DNA from: Qipengyuania soli
GTDB lineage: Bacteria; Pseudomonadota; Alphaproteobacteria; Sphingomonadales; Sphingomonadaceae
Direction: 5' to 3'
NCBI RefSeq assembly: GCF_015529805.1
Contig: NZ_CP064654.1
Coordinates: forward strand, 1,488,001-1,552,000
Length of the DNA stretch: 64,000 nucleotides
In this document: positions 47,562-59,856 of the stretch, piece after piece
Layout: each line of letters begins with the position of its first letter
How positions within the stretch are numbered: the first letter of the stretch is position 1
Translations under genes and position numbers: made by a program
The notes under the pieces: generated by a model
Database searches by the model: none
The model's input: the letters and a program-made list of their open reading frames with translations, nothing else
What the model was told of the DNA's origin: nothing

Positions 47562-49469
47562 ATGTCCGACAAGACGCGCCGCGTCCTTGTCGACACGCTA
47601 TATGCCCGGCCGACAGCTTTGATGTTCGGGGCGCTGAACGGCGTTCTCGCCAGCGCAGCCGTCGCATTTTTCACCGACAAGTCGACCTTCTACTCCCTTT
47701 CATTCCTGCTGAGTTCGATTGCCATCCTGCGCGTGGTAAATGCGAACCACTTGCGCCACCACCCCGGCGACATTTCCATCTTCAGGGTCGAGACTGCCTA
47801 CACGGTCGGCGCATACGCGTATGCTCTGGTCCTGGGCCTGATCGCAGGCGCAAGCGTCCAGCTCGACCTGCCAGCGCTGGCGCAGGTACTGATGATTGCC
47901 AACGCCATCGGTTATGGCGTCGGCGTATGCGCACACAACGGCGCCCGACCGAAGCTGGCTATGGCGCAACTATCGCTGGTATCGATTCCGATCTTCTTTG
48001 CGATGATTGCGACGCATAGCCGGATGGGCGCCTTCATGGCGATCAACATCGTGCTGCTCTTCCCGGCCATGTACGGGGTGACTTTCTCGGTCTTTCGCAC
48101 CCTGCGCCAGTCGATCGATGCCGCAGAACGCAGCGCGCAACTGGCGAGCAACATGGAGCGCCTCGCCCTGACCGACCATGTGACAGGTCTGTACAACCGG
48201 GCCGGGCTCGACCGGCGGCTGGTGGAAATTCTCGCAACGGCAGATGAACGTGCGCAAGTAGCGATCTTCTGGGTCGACCTCGACCGCTTCAAGGATGTGA
48301 ACGAACTCAAGGGCCATCAGGCAGGCGACAAGGTCCTGCGCGAAACAGGCGAGCGGCTCACTCGCCTTGTCGATGCCCGCGGTATCGTTGCCCGATTTGC
48401 CGGGGATGAGTTTGTGGTCGTCTGCCCGGTCGCCGAACGAAAGACCGCGGAAAAGCTTTCGGAACAGATGCTCGCCGAACTCGTGCGACCCATCCGTATC
48501 GATGGCGAGAGGATCGAGTTGGGCGGTTCGATCGGCATTGCCATGCTTCCCGACGACGGGATCTCTGCCGATATATTGTTGAAGCGCGCAGACCTCGCCC
48601 TGTTCGAAGCCAAGGCGGACGGAAGCCGCCAGATCCGGTTCTTCGATCACTCGATGGCCCGGGACATCGCACACCGGCGGGAAATCGAAACCGAATTGCG
48701 TCGGGCACTGCGCGAGAACGAGCTGGCGGTCTATTTCCAGCCGATTGTCGAGCTGGAAACCGGACGGATCCGCTGCTTCGAAGCGCTCGTGCGCTGGTTC
48801 CATCCCGAACGCGGCGAGATTTCGCCCGACGAATTCATTCCCATCGCCGAGGAGTCGGGTGCCATAGTGACACTGGGCAACTGGTTGACCGCACAGGCAG
48901 CCAGCGTCGCGACGAGCTGGCCGGAGGAGGTTCGCGTGGCGGTCAACCTCTCGCCACTCCAGCTCAAGGTCCCCGGCGCGGCTCTCGGGATCATCAGCGC
49001 TTTCCGCGAGGCAGGCCTACCGCCCGAAAGGCTCGAACTGGAGGTCACCGAGGGCCTGTTCCTCGAAGACAGTCCCAACATCGCAATGTTCATCGAGGAG
49101 CTGTCGGGCATGGGCGTCCGCTTCGCACTCGACGACTTCGGAACAGGGTACTCGTCCCTCGGCTACATCAACCAGTGGCCCTTCTCGAAGATCAAGGTCG
49201 ACCGCAGCTTCGTCTCCGGCTCGCAGGCAGGTCGCAAGAGCGACGCCATCATCCGGGCGGTTTCGCAAATGGGCAAGTCGCTGGGGATGGAGATCGTCGC
49301 CGAGGGCCTTGAAACCATCGACCAGGTGCGGGCAGTACGCGAGGCAGGTTGCACCCACGGACAAGGCTACCATTTCAGCCGCGCGGTCCCGGCCTACCAG
49401 GCTGCCCTGCTCCTGGCTGAAGAGCGCGAGACCGCGCCCGAGGAACTCTTCCGCCGCCGCGCGGGTTAG
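47562..49469 (+). CDS. Membrane GGDEF-EAL protein (cyclic di-GMP turnover)
   Basis: 635 residues from ATG 47562 behind AAGGGGGAA. Five or so membrane helices in the first 200 residues, then GGDEF: DHVTGLYNRAGLDRRLVE, VDLDRFKDVNELKGHQAGDKV and RFAGDEFVVVCP. The signature is AGDEF instead of GGDEF. Then a full EAL domain: YFQPIVELETGRIRCFEALVRW, NLSPLQLK, ELEVTEGLFL, DDFGTGYSSLGYINQWPFSKIKVDRSFV, and AEGLE. The EAL motifs look intact, so phosphodiesterase activity is likely; cyclase activity is uncertain. Confidence 0.93.
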   Translation: MSDKTRRVLVDTLYARPTALMFGALNGVLASAAVAFFTDKSTFYSLSFLLSSIAILRVVNANHLRHHPGDISIFRVETAYTVGAYAYALVLGLIAGASVQLDLPALAQVLMIANAIGYGVGVCAHNGARPKLAMAQLSLVSIPIFFAMIATHSRMGAFMAINIVLLFPAMYGVTFSVFRTLRQSIDAAERSAQLASNMERLALTDHVTGLYNRAGLDRRLVEILATADERAQVAIFWVDLDRFKDVNELKGHQAGDKVLRETGERLTRLVDARGIVARFAGDEFVVVCPVAERKTAEKLSEQMLAELVRPIRIDGERIELGGSIGIAMLPDDGISADILLKRADLALFEAKADGSRQIRFFDHSMARDIAHRREIETELRRALRENELAVYFQPIVELETGRIRCFEALVRWFHPERGEISPDEFIPIAEESGAIVTLGNWLTAQAASVATSWPEEVRVAVNLSPLQLKVPGAALGIISAFREAGLPPERLELEVTEGLFLEDSPNIAMFIEELSGMGVRFALDDFGTGYSSLGYINQWPFSKIKVDRSFVSGSQAGRKSDAIIRAVSQMGKSLGMEIVAEGLETIDQVRAVREAGCTHGQGYHFSRAVPAYQAALLLAEERETAPEELFRRRAG

Positions 49470-49550
49470 ACATAATATACTTCGGAAACAGGCCCGTTCA
49501 GGCCGCGCAAACCCAGCGTTATTGCAATTGCGAACCATTTGCAAAGATAG

Positions 49551-49567
49551 TTGGACGTAGCGTCCAA
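49551..49567. promoter_or_regulatory. Inverted repeat upstream of mdh operon
   Basis: TTGGACG-TAG-CGTCCAA, a perfect 7-bp dyad with a 3-base centre, about 150 nt before the mdh start, in the 246-nt leader of the TCA operon. An AT-rich stretch with TTGCAATTGCGAA lies just before. Size and symmetry suit a dimeric regulator or a short hairpin; no regulator can be named. Confidence 0.45.
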
Positions 49568-49571
49568 TTGA

Positions 49572-50678
<1,107 letters not shown>

Positions 50679-50713
50679 GCACCCCTAGAAATCAAATCCA
50701 AGGAGAGGCCCTC

Positions 50714-51604
50714 GTGAGCATCCTCGTCGACAAGAACACCAAGGTCATCACTCAGGGGATGACCGGTGACACCGGTACCTTCCACACGCAGCAGGCGCTT
50801 GCCTATGGCACGCAGATGGTTGCGGGCGTGACTCCCGGCAAGGGCGGCACCACCCACATCGACCTGCCGGTCTATGACACGGTCGCCGAAGCCAAGGCTG
50901 CCACCGGTGCGACCGCATCGTGCATCTACGTGCCGCCGCCGTTCGCTGCGGATTCGATCCTCGAGGCTATCGATGCCGAAGTCGAACTGATCGTTTGCAT
51001 CACCGAAGGTATTCCGGTGCTCGACATGGTTCGCGTGAAGCGCGCGCTGTCGGGTTCGAAGTCGCGCCTCATCGGCCCCAACTGCCCGGGCGTCCTGACC
51101 CCGGGCGAATGCAAGATCGGCATCATGCCCGGCAGCATCTTCCAGAAGGGTTCGGTCGGCGTAGTCTCGCGTTCGGGCACGCTGACCTATGAAGCTGTCC
51201 ACCAGACCACGATGGTCGGCCTTGGCCAGACCACCGCGGTCGGTATCGGCGGCGACCCGGTCAACGGCACCAACTTCATCGACGTGCTCGACCTCTTCCT
51301 CAAGGATGACGAAACCAAGTCGATCATCATGATCGGCGAAATCGGCGGCAGCGCCGAGGAAGAAGCCGCCGAATTCATCGCCTACAAGGCGAAGCAGGGC
51401 GTGAAGAAGCCGATGGTCGGCTTCATCGCCGGTCGCACGGCGCCTCCGGGCCGCCGCATGGGTCACGCGGGCGCCATCGTTTCGGGCGGCCAGGGCGGCG
51501 CAGAAGACAAGATCGCCGCGATGGAGAAGGCGGGCATCCGCGTTTCGCCCTCGCCCAGCGAACTCGGCACCACGCTCGACGCGCTGTTGAAGGAACTCGC
51601 CTGA
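50714..51604 (+). CDS. sucD: Succinyl-CoA synthetase alpha subunit
   Basis: 296 residues from GTG 50714, behind AAGGAGAGG. CoA-binding [19 protein letters not shown] and [27 protein letters not shown], and the phosphohistidine in [11 protein letters not shown] near residue 251. Substrate-level phosphorylation of succinyl-CoA to succinate. The beta subunit gene sucC is not beside it. Confidence 0.96.
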   Translation: MSILVDKNTKVITQGMTGDTGTFHTQQALAYGTQMVAGVTPGKGGTTHIDLPVYDTVAEAKAATGATASCIYVPPPFAADSILEAIDAEVELIVCITEGIPVLDMVRVKRALSGSKSRLIGPNCPGVLTPGECKIGIMPGSIFQKGSVGVVSRSGTLTYEAVHQTTMVGLGQTTAVGIGGDPVNGTNFIDVLDLFLKDDETKSIIMIGEIGGSAEEEAAEFIAYKAKQGVKKPMVGFIAGRTAPPGRRMGHAGAIVSGGQGGAEDKIAAMEKAGIRVSPSPSELGTTLDALLKELA

Positions 51605-51707
51605 CCGACGATTGCGGACAGGCTGTCTCCTCCCCGGGAGCCTTCCGCACCGTAAAGGCATTGCCAGATAGGAGCCGACACAAGCGTCGGCGCGAAAGGT
51701 GACCCAG

Positions 51708-54545
51708 ATGGGTAACGAAAGCCATGATTTCCTGCCCGAGCTGGGCAACCAGGAAGGTCCGCAACCGGGCCCGAGTTGGGGCAGCAGCCGCAGCTGGCTG
51801 TCCGACGTCGTCGACAGCGGCGCCGACCTGACTGCCGCGCTCGACCCGACGCAGATGCGCATCGCGGTCGCGCAGGCGGCCGAGAAGGCTGGCAAGGCTC
51901 TCGATGCAAAGGCCGTGGAACAGGCGGCAGACGATTCCATCCGCGCGATGCTGCTCGTCCGGCTCTATCGCGTTCGCGGTCACCTTGCGGCGAACCTCGA
52001 TCCGCTGGGCCTGTCGCACCACGACGTACCCGAGGACCTGACGCTCGAATGGCACGGGTTCGAGAACCAGCTCGACCGCGAAGTCTATGTCGGCGGCGTG
52101 TTCGGCTTCGAATGGGTCAAGGTCCGCGACCTCTACGAGGCGCTGCGCAGCACCTATTGCGGCAATGTCGGCCTCGAATACATGCACATCTCGGACACCG
52201 AGGAGCGCCGCTTCCTCCAGGACAAGTTCGAGACGCCCGAGGACACGATCCAGTTCACGCCCGAGGGCAAGCGCGCCATCCTCGCCTCGGTCATCCGCGG
52301 CGAGCAGTACGAAGCCTTCCTCGGCAAGAAATACGTCGGCACCAAGCGTTTCGGCCTGGACGGCGGTGAATCGATGATCCCCGCGCTCGAGGCGGTGATC
52401 AAGTACGGCGGCCAGCTCGGCGTGCGCGAGATCATCTACGGCATGGCCCACCGCGGCCGCCTGAACGTCCTCGCGAACGTGATGGGCAAGCCATACAAGG
52501 TCATCTTCCACGAATTCTCCGGCGGCAGCGCCAACCCCGACGATGTCGGCGGTTCGGGCGACGTGAAGTACCACCTCGGCACCAGCACCGACCGCAGCTT
52601 CGACGGTATCGACGTGCACATGAGCCTTGTGCCCAACCCCTCGCACCTCGAGGCGGTGAACCCAGTCGTTCTCGGCAAGGCCCGCGCGCAGCAGGCCATC
52701 CGTGACGACCTCAAGAAGCACGAGCAGGTCCTCCCCGTCCTCCTCCACGGCGACGCGGCCTTCGCAGGCCAGGGCATCGTGTGGGAGTGTCTCGGCTTCT
52801 CGGGCGTGCGCGGCTACAACACCGGTGGCTGCCTGCACTTCGTCATCAACAACCAGATCGGCTTCACGACGAGCCCCAAGTTCGCGCGCTCCTCGCCCTA
52901 CCCCAGCGACGTCGCCAAGGGCGTCCAGGCACCGATCCTGCACGTCAACGGCGACGATCCGGAAGCGGTGACCTTCGCCTGCAAGCTGGCCATCGAATAC
53001 CGCCAGGTCTTCGGCCGCGACATCGTGATCGACATGTGGTGCTATCGCCGCTTCGGCCACAACGAGGGCGACGAGCCCAAGTTCACCCAGCCGCTGATGT
53101 ACGACCGCATTCGCGAACATCCCAAGGTCAGCAAGATCTACGCCGCCCGCCTCGAGGCAGAGGGTGTGATTGCGCCGGGCGATGCCGACAAGCTGTGCGA
53201 CGAGTTCAACGAGCACCTCGAGCAGGAATTCGCCGCTGCGAAGGAATACAAGCCCGACGTGGCCGACTGGTTCGGCGGGCGCTGGGCCGGCATGAACAAG
53301 CCTGCCGATCCCGAAAACGCGCGCCGTAACGTCGAGACAGCGATCCCCAAGAAGCTGTTCGACAGCCTTGGCCGCACGCTCACGACCGTCCCTGACGACC
53401 TGACCATCCACAAGACCCTGGGCCGCGTGCTCAAGGCCAAGGAGGACATGTTCGCCAGCGGTTCCGGGTTCGACTGGGCTACGGCGGAAGCGCTCGCCTT
53501 CGGCAGCCTCGTCACCGAAGGCTTCGGTGTCCGCCTGTCGGGCCAGGATTCGGGACGCGGCACCTTCAGCCAGCGCCATGCCGTCTGGGTCGACCAGAAC
53601 ACCGAGCGCAAGTACATCCCGCTCTGCCAGCTGCCGCATGGCAAGTTCGAGGTCTACGACAGCCCGCTGTCCGAATACGGCGTGCTCGGCTTCGAATACG
53701 GCTTCGCAATGGCCGATCCCAAGAGCCTGGTGATGTGGGAAGCGCAGTTCGGCGATTTCGCCAACGGTGCGCAGATCATGATCGACCAGTTCATCGCCGC
53801 GGGCGAAGCCAAGTGGCTGCGCGCCAACGGCCTGGTCCTGCTGCTGCCGCACGGATACGAGGGCCAGGGTCCGGAACACAGCTCGGCGCGTCTCGAACGC
53901 TTCCTCCAGCTGTGTGCGAACGACAATATCCAGGTGTGCAACATCACCACGCCGGCGAACTACTTCCACGTGCTTCGCCGCCAGATGCTGCGCAACTTCC
54001 GCAAGCCCATGGTCATCATGACCCCCAAGAGCCTGCTGCGTCATCCACTCGCCAAGTCGGATGCCGCCGAGTTCATGGGCGATACGCATTTCATGCGCAT
54101 CAAGTCGGACATGAAGGACATTGCCGACGCCAAGGTGAAGCGCCTCGTGCTGTGCAGCGGCAAGGTCGCCTACGACCTCATGCAGCGCCGTGACGAGGCA
54201 GGCCTCGAGGACGTGTCGGTTGTCCGTATCGAGCAGCTCTACCCCTTCCCCGGCGAACCGCTCGCGGCGCGCCTCAAGAAGATGAAGAACCTCGAGAAGA
54301 TCGTCTGGTGCCAGGAAGAACCGAAGAACAATGGCGCCTGGTTCTTCGTCGACCGCCTGATCGAGGAAGCTGCCGACGCGGCGGGCAAGAAGGGCATGCG
54401 TCCCTGCTATGCCGGTCGCGAAGTCGCTGCATCGCCAGCCACCGGCTACGCCAGCCGCCACCAGGTCCAGCAGGAAGCGCTGGTCAACATCGCGCTCGGC
54501 CTGAACGACGGCGACAATTCCGCCGCCAGCACCACCTGCAACTGA
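51708..54545 (+). CDS. sucA: 2-oxoglutarate dehydrogenase E1 component
   Basis: 945 residues from ATG 51708. N-terminal peripheral-subunit-binding-type helix ([16 protein letters not shown]), then thiamine diphosphate domains: [55 protein letters not shown], and [12 protein letters not shown]-terminal blocks [32 protein letters not shown] complete OGDH E1. Decarboxylates 2-oxoglutarate onto the lipoyl group of SucB. Confidence 0.97.
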   Translation: MGNESHDFLPELGNQEGPQPGPSWGSSRSWLSDVVDSGADLTAALDPTQMRIAVAQAAEKAGKALDAKAVEQAADDSIRAMLLVRLYRVRGHLAANLDPLGLSHHDVPEDLTLEWHGFENQLDREVYVGGVFGFEWVKVRDLYEALRSTYCGNVGLEYMHISDTEERRFLQDKFETPEDTIQFTPEGKRAILASVIRGEQYEAFLGKKYVGTKRFGLDGGESMIPALEAVIKYGGQLGVREIIYGMAHRGRLNVLANVMGKPYKVIFHEFSGGSANPDDVGGSGDVKYHLGTSTDRSFDGIDVHMSLVPNPSHLEAVNPVVLGKARAQQAIRDDLKKHEQVLPVLLHGDAAFAGQGIVWECLGFSGVRGYNTGGCLHFVINNQIGFTTSPKFARSSPYPSDVAKGVQAPILHVNGDDPEAVTFACKLAIEYRQVFGRDIVIDMWCYRRFGHNEGDEPKFTQPLMYDRIREHPKVSKIYAARLEAEGVIAPGDADKLCDEFNEHLEQEFAAAKEYKPDVADWFGGRWAGMNKPADPENARRNVETAIPKKLFDSLGRTLTTVPDDLTIHKTLGRVLKAKEDMFASGSGFDWATAEALAFGSLVTEGFGVRLSGQDSGRGTFSQRHAVWVDQNTERKYIPLCQLPHGKFEVYDSPLSEYGVLGFEYGFAMADPKSLVMWEAQFGDFANGAQIMIDQFIAAGEAKWLRANGLVLLLPHGYEGQGPEHSSARLERFLQLCANDNIQVCNITTPANYFHVLRRQMLRNFRKPMVIMTPKSLLRHPLAKSDAAEFMGDTHFMRIKSDMKDIADAKVKRLVLCSGKVAYDLMQRRDEAGLEDVSVVRIEQLYPFPGEPLAARLKKMKNLEKIVWCQEEPKNNGAWFFVDRLIEEAADAAGKKGMRPCYAGREVAASPATGYASRHQVQQEALVNIALGLNDGDNSAASTTCN

Positions 54546-54573
54546 TCGAGGCCCCGGAAGGAATAACGATATC

Positions 54574-55818
<1,245 letters not shown>

Positions 55819-55828
55819 GGAAGAAATC

Positions 55829-57238
55829 ATGGCTGAATACGACTACGACGTCCTCGTCATCGGCGCCGGTCCCGGCGGTTACGTTGCCGCTATCCGCGCG
55901 GCACAGCTGGGCCTCAAGACCGCCTGCGCGGAAAGCCGCGAGACGCTGGGCGGCACCTGCCTCAACGTCGGCTGCATCCCGTCAAAGGCCATGCTGCACG
56001 CATCGGAGTATTTCGACGCCGCCGCAAACGGCACGATGGCGCATATGGGCATCGAAGTTTCGCCGAAGCTCAATCTCGACGCCATGCATGGCCAGCGCCG
56101 CGATGCGGTGAAGCAGCTAACCGGTGGCATCGAGTTCCTGTTCAAGAAGAACAAGGTCGACTGGAAGAAGGGCCACGCCACCTTCCAGGACGCGCATACG
56201 GTCAGGGTCGGCGACGAGACGGTCACCGCGAAGAACGTGATCATCGCCACCGGCTCCTCAGTCACGCCCCTGCCCGGTGTCGAGGTCGACAACGACAAGC
56301 AGGTGGTGGTCGATTCCACCGGCGCGCTCGAACTCAAGGCCGTGCCGAAGAAGATGGTCGTCATTGGTGGCGGCGTGATCGGGCTGGAACTCGGGTCGGT
56401 CTGGCGTCGTCTCGGGGCAGAGGTGATCGTGGTCGAATATCTCGACCAACTGCTCCCCGGCATGGACGGCGAAGTCCGCAAGGAAGCGGGCAGGATCTTC
56501 AAGAAGCAGGGCATGGAACTGCGCCTGTCGACCAAGGTCACCGGCTGCACCGCCAAGGGCAAGAAGGCGACGCTGACGCTCGAACCCGCCGCTGGCGGCG
56601 AGGCAACGACGCTGGAAGCAGACTGTGTGCTCGTATCCATCGGTCGTCGGCCGAACACCTCGGGCCTCGGCCTGGAAAACATCGGCCTCGAGCTCAACAA
56701 GCGCGGCCAGATCGAGACCGATCACGACTTCCGCACCGCGGTCGACGGCGTGTGGGCCATCGGCGACGTTGTCCCCGGCCCGATGCTCGCGCACAAGGCC
56801 GAGGACGAAGGCATCGCATGTGCCGAGAACATCGCCGGACAGACCGGCATCGTGAACCACGATGTCATCCCCGGCGTCGTCTACACCTGGCCCGAGTTTG
56901 CCGGTGTCGGCCTGACGCAGGAAGAGGCGATCGAGAAGCTGGGCGACAAGACGAAGGTCAAGGTCGGCAAGTTCCCGATGATGGCCAACAGCCGCGCCAA
57001 GACCAACCATGAGCCGGACGGTTTCGTGAAGGTCATCGCCGATGCCGAGACGGACCGCGTGCTCGGCGTCTGGGCCATCGCATCGGTCGCCGGCACGATG
57101 ATCGCCCAGGCCGCGCAGGCCATGGAATTCGGTGCCACCAGCGAGGACATCGCCTACACCTGCCACGCTCACCCGACGCACTCAGAGGCGATCAAGGAAG
57201 CGGCGATGGCGGTCCAGGGCAAGCCCATCCACATCTGA
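55829..57238 (+). CDS. lpdA: Dihydrolipoyl dehydrogenase
   Basis: 469 residues, FAD-dependent E3. FAD motif VIGAGPGGYVAAIRAAQLG, redox disulfide GGTCLNVGCIPSKAML, NAD motif VVIGGGVIGLELGSVWRRLGAEV, and dimer interface catalytic pair CHAHPTHSEAIKEA. Ten nt after sucB; last TCA gene of the cluster. It reoxidises the lipoyl group of SucB. Confidence 0.97.
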   Translation: MAEYDYDVLVIGAGPGGYVAAIRAAQLGLKTACAESRETLGGTCLNVGCIPSKAMLHASEYFDAAANGTMAHMGIEVSPKLNLDAMHGQRRDAVKQLTGGIEFLFKKNKVDWKKGHATFQDAHTVRVGDETVTAKNVIIATGSSVTPLPGVEVDNDKQVVVDSTGALELKAVPKKMVVIGGGVIGLELGSVWRRLGAEVIVVEYLDQLLPGMDGEVRKEAGRIFKKQGMELRLSTKVTGCTAKGKKATLTLEPAAGGEATTLEADCVLVSIGRRPNTSGLGLENIGLELNKRGQIETDHDFRTAVDGVWAIGDVVPGPMLAHKAEDEGIACAENIAGQTGIVNHDVIPGVVYTWPEFAGVGLTQEEAIEKLGDKTKVKVGKFPMMANSRAKTNHEPDGFVKVIADAETDRVLGVWAIASVAGTMIAQAAQAMEFGATSEDIAYTCHAHPTHSEAIKEAAMAVQGKPIHI

Positions 57239-57240
57239 CC

Positions 57241-58074
57241 ATGGAAGCCGCGCCGATGCACCCGACAGGAACGGCATCGGCGCGGTATCCGGCACTGTTC
57301 GCGCTCGGCCTGCCGGTCCTTGCCGGTATCGCGTACCTTTGGCTCGGGGGAGCACCAGCGAGCTATCCGGTCATCAACGCCGTGGCCCTTGCGACAGGTT
57401 GGGCTGCCATCCTCCTCCCGGCTGTCGAGCCATCCCTGCGCCTTCGCCGCGCAATTCTCATCGCGCTGCTGGTCGTTCTCTTCCTTCCGCTCGCAACGGG
57501 ACCACACCTCAACGGCATTTCCCGCTGGCTACCCCTAGGTCCGTTCCAGCTCCACGCGGGATCGCTCGTCCTGCCGACCATCGCCGTCCTCGCAGCGCGT
57601 GAGCCGGACTATGCCCCGCCAATCCTGCTCACGGCGTTGCTTGTTGCCTTCGTCCAGCCGGACGCCGCGACAGGCTACGCTGTCATGTTCGCAGCTGCCG
57701 GCCTCTACAACGCAACGCGCGACTGGCGACTGGTCCTTGTGGCGGGAGTGGCATTCCTTGCCAGCCTGATCGCCGGATTTCGCGGCGAACTGCCAGCCCA
57801 GCCCTTTGTCGAGCGCGTGCTCATCCAGCTCGGGCTTGACGCACCCTTGATCGGACTGGGACTGCTCACCGCCCTGCTCGGCGGGTTCTTCACCGTTGTC
57901 CATGCCCTTCACGCGCCCAAACCCGAACGGCATGCGCTCGCAGGCGCCCTGTTCGGCTTCTCGCTCGCCGCGCTGGTGTCAAACTACCCCAGCGTCCTCA
58001 TCGGCTATGGCGCGGCGCCGATCATCGGCTTCGGCGTGGCACTCGCCCTCGCCCGTCAGACGCCGTCGGGGTAA
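57241..58074 (+). CDS. Small SEDS-like membrane protein
   Basis: 277 residues, ATG two bases after the lpdA stop. About eight transmembrane helices. NGISRWLPLGPFQLHAGSLVLP and VAFVQPDAATGYAVMFAAAGL follow the RodA/FtsW patterns (RWxxLGP..Q..S and QPDxxT), but the protein is much shorter than SEDS glycosyltransferases (about 370-400) and I do not see their later catalytic loops. Could be a divergent relative or a chance resemblance. Its end overlaps the convergent peptidase by 19 nt. Confidence 0.6.
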   Translation: MEAAPMHPTGTASARYPALFALGLPVLAGIAYLWLGGAPASYPVINAVALATGWAAILLPAVEPSLRLRRAILIALLVVLFLPLATGPHLNGISRWLPLGPFQLHAGSLVLPTIAVLAAREPDYAPPILLTALLVAFVQPDAATGYAVMFAAAGLYNATRDWRLVLVAGVAFLASLIAGFRGELPAQPFVERVLIQLGLDAPLIGLGLLTALLGGFFTVVHALHAPKPERHALAGALFGFSLAALVSNYPSVLIGYGAAPIIGFGVALALARQTPSG

Positions 58075-59732
58075 AGGGGCCGAATGTCGACCGGTATGTC
58101 GCCCATGGCGGCAAACCTGGCTTTCGCCGCCGCATCGAGCACGGCATAGCGCGCGAAAAAGGCCTTGGTCCCTTCGTAATCGCCACGCGCCTGCAGCATG
58201 AGCTGGTCGTGGAGCAGGTCTTCCAGCCCGCTTTCGAGCTGTGCGTAGTCGACGACGTAGCGATTGCTATCGCCATCCCAGGCGAACGCACCCTTCTCCT
58301 TGAGGTAGCCGTACTGCAGCGCCGCGCCCTTGCCGTGAGCCTCGTCGATGCCGAAGCGCATCGCCCGGAAGATGCCCGCGAAATAGGTGGCGAGCAGTTG
58401 CTGCTTCTCCGCCTTGGGCAGCTCGCCCTTCTCCATCATGAAAAGGATGTTCCACACGCCCATAACGTCGGCCTTGCTCTCCTCGAGCGCCGAGTACTGC
58501 TCCTTCAGCTCCTCGTTCACCGTTGTCTGGCGGCCGTTCTTGGTGATCGTGCCCGGCCCGAGGCTGTGCGACAGCTCGTGGAACAGCGTTTCGAGTTCCA
58601 TGTACTTCTTCGCCACCAGCTTCGCCTGGTCGGGCTTCAGCACGACATCGCCGATGGGATCGAGAATGCGCTCGTATTTAGCGCCGAGAACATTGGCGAG
58701 AATGACCTTCTTCGCGCCCTTGGCCTCACGCACGCGCTCGTCATTGGGCAGGTTGAAGGCGATGGTTTGCACGCCGGGGACATTGTCGCCGCCGCCGTGG
58801 ACTTGGTCGGCCACCGCGATGGGGCTTTCGAAGCCACGCTGGAAGTTCTTGTACTGGTCCTCGATCGGGAGGTTGCCTTCCATGTCGCGCAGGTAGTGCT
58901 TGTACTTGTCGAGCGCGGCGCTTTCCTCGGGATTGCGCAGGGTAACGAAGCTCTCGAAGGCGGTCTTGGTGCCGTAGAGGCGGTCGGTGTAGACTTCGTA
59001 GGGGCCAATCGCGACTTCGATGGGCGTGTCCTTCAAATCCATCCAAGCCATCTCGCTCTCGAAATAGTCGTCGGTGAGGAAGCTTGCCGCCCGCAGCGAA
59101 AGGAACTTCTTGAGGCTGGGGTTCGAGGTGCGTTGCGAGGCCTGTTCAAGCAAGCGCGCGGCCGGAACGAGGAATTCGCGGTACTCGACGGAATAAGGCA
59201 CGGCGACCAGCCGGTCACCCTCGCGCTTGACCACCGTATAGGGACTAAGCAGCGCCTCCTTCTGGTCGGGATGAGCGGCAAGGTAGGCATCGAACTCCTC
59301 GCGCGTCAGCTCGGTCGGGTAAAAGCCGGCTCCCTCGGGCAACTGGGTAGTTCCCCAGAACGGGTGAAATTCGGCAAGATCGTCCCACGCGCCGAAATAG
59401 CGGTCGAACATTGCAAGCAGCATGTCGCGGTCGCCGCGCTTGCTGTTGGCAATCGCTGCGCGAACCTGCGGATTGTCGGCGTAGCGCTGGCGCAGGTAGA
59501 TCTTGTCCATGTAGCCCGATGCTTCGATCAGCATGTTCACCACATCGCGTTCCTCGGGCGTGAGGTAACTGGTGTCGGGTGTCATGCGGATCTCGGCCAG
59601 CTTCGCGTACTGCGCCGCCATGTCGTAGCCTTCATGGGCGGCGGGCGTTTCAGTGCTTGCGACCTTGGTCTCGGTGGCAAGCGGGGCGCAGGCAGCACTG
59701 GCGAGCAGAAGGGGCAGGATGGCGCGACGCAT
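58056..59732 (-). CDS. M49-like (dipeptidyl-peptidase III-type) zinc peptidase, lipoprotein
   Basis: 558 residues. Lipoprotein-like signal MRRAILPLLLASAAC. Zinc site LETLFHELSHSLGPG near residue 381 and a downstream ALEESKADVMGVWNILF near 416, spaced as in the DPP III family. The zinc motif here is HExxH, shorter than the HExxGH of classical DPP III, and the second motif is ESKAD rather than EECRAE. Other blocks: FYPTELTREEFDAYL, FNLPNDERVREAKGAKKVIL. An extracytoplasmic peptidase; substrate unknown. Confidence 0.72.
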   Translation of the reverse strand: MRRAILPLLLASAACAPLATETKVASTETPAAHEGYDMAAQYAKLAEIRMTPDTSYLTPEERDVVNMLIEASGYMDKIYLRQRYADNPQVRAAIANSKRGDRDMLLAMFDRYFGAWDDLAEFHPFWGTTQLPEGAGFYPTELTREEFDAYLAAHPDQKEALLSPYTVVKREGDRLVAVPYSVEYREFLVPAARLLEQASQRTSNPSLKKFLSLRAASFLTDDYFESEMAWMDLKDTPIEVAIGPYEVYTDRLYGTKTAFESFVTLRNPEESAALDKYKHYLRDMEGNLPIEDQYKNFQRGFESPIAVADQVHGGGDNVPGVQTIAFNLPNDERVREAKGAKKVILANVLGAKYERILDPIGDVVLKPDQAKLVAKKYMELETLFHELSHSLGPGTITKNGRQTTVNEELKEQYSALEESKADVMGVWNILFMMEKGELPKAEKQQLLATYFAGIFRAMRFGIDEAHGKGAALQYGYLKEKGAFAWDGDSNRYVVDYAQLESGLEDLLHDQLMLQARGDYEGTKAFFARYAVLDAAAKARFAAMGDIPVDIRPLYPDGV

Positions 59733-59856
59733 GTGAATCTCCTCCGGGACTTTGTCTCTGGTTATCCAACGCCATGCGGGTCCGAAGTGTCCCGCGCAAG
59801 CAGCCGATTGACCGGCGACCGACCTTGTCCGACAAGGCGGGCGAGAGGGAGAGACG

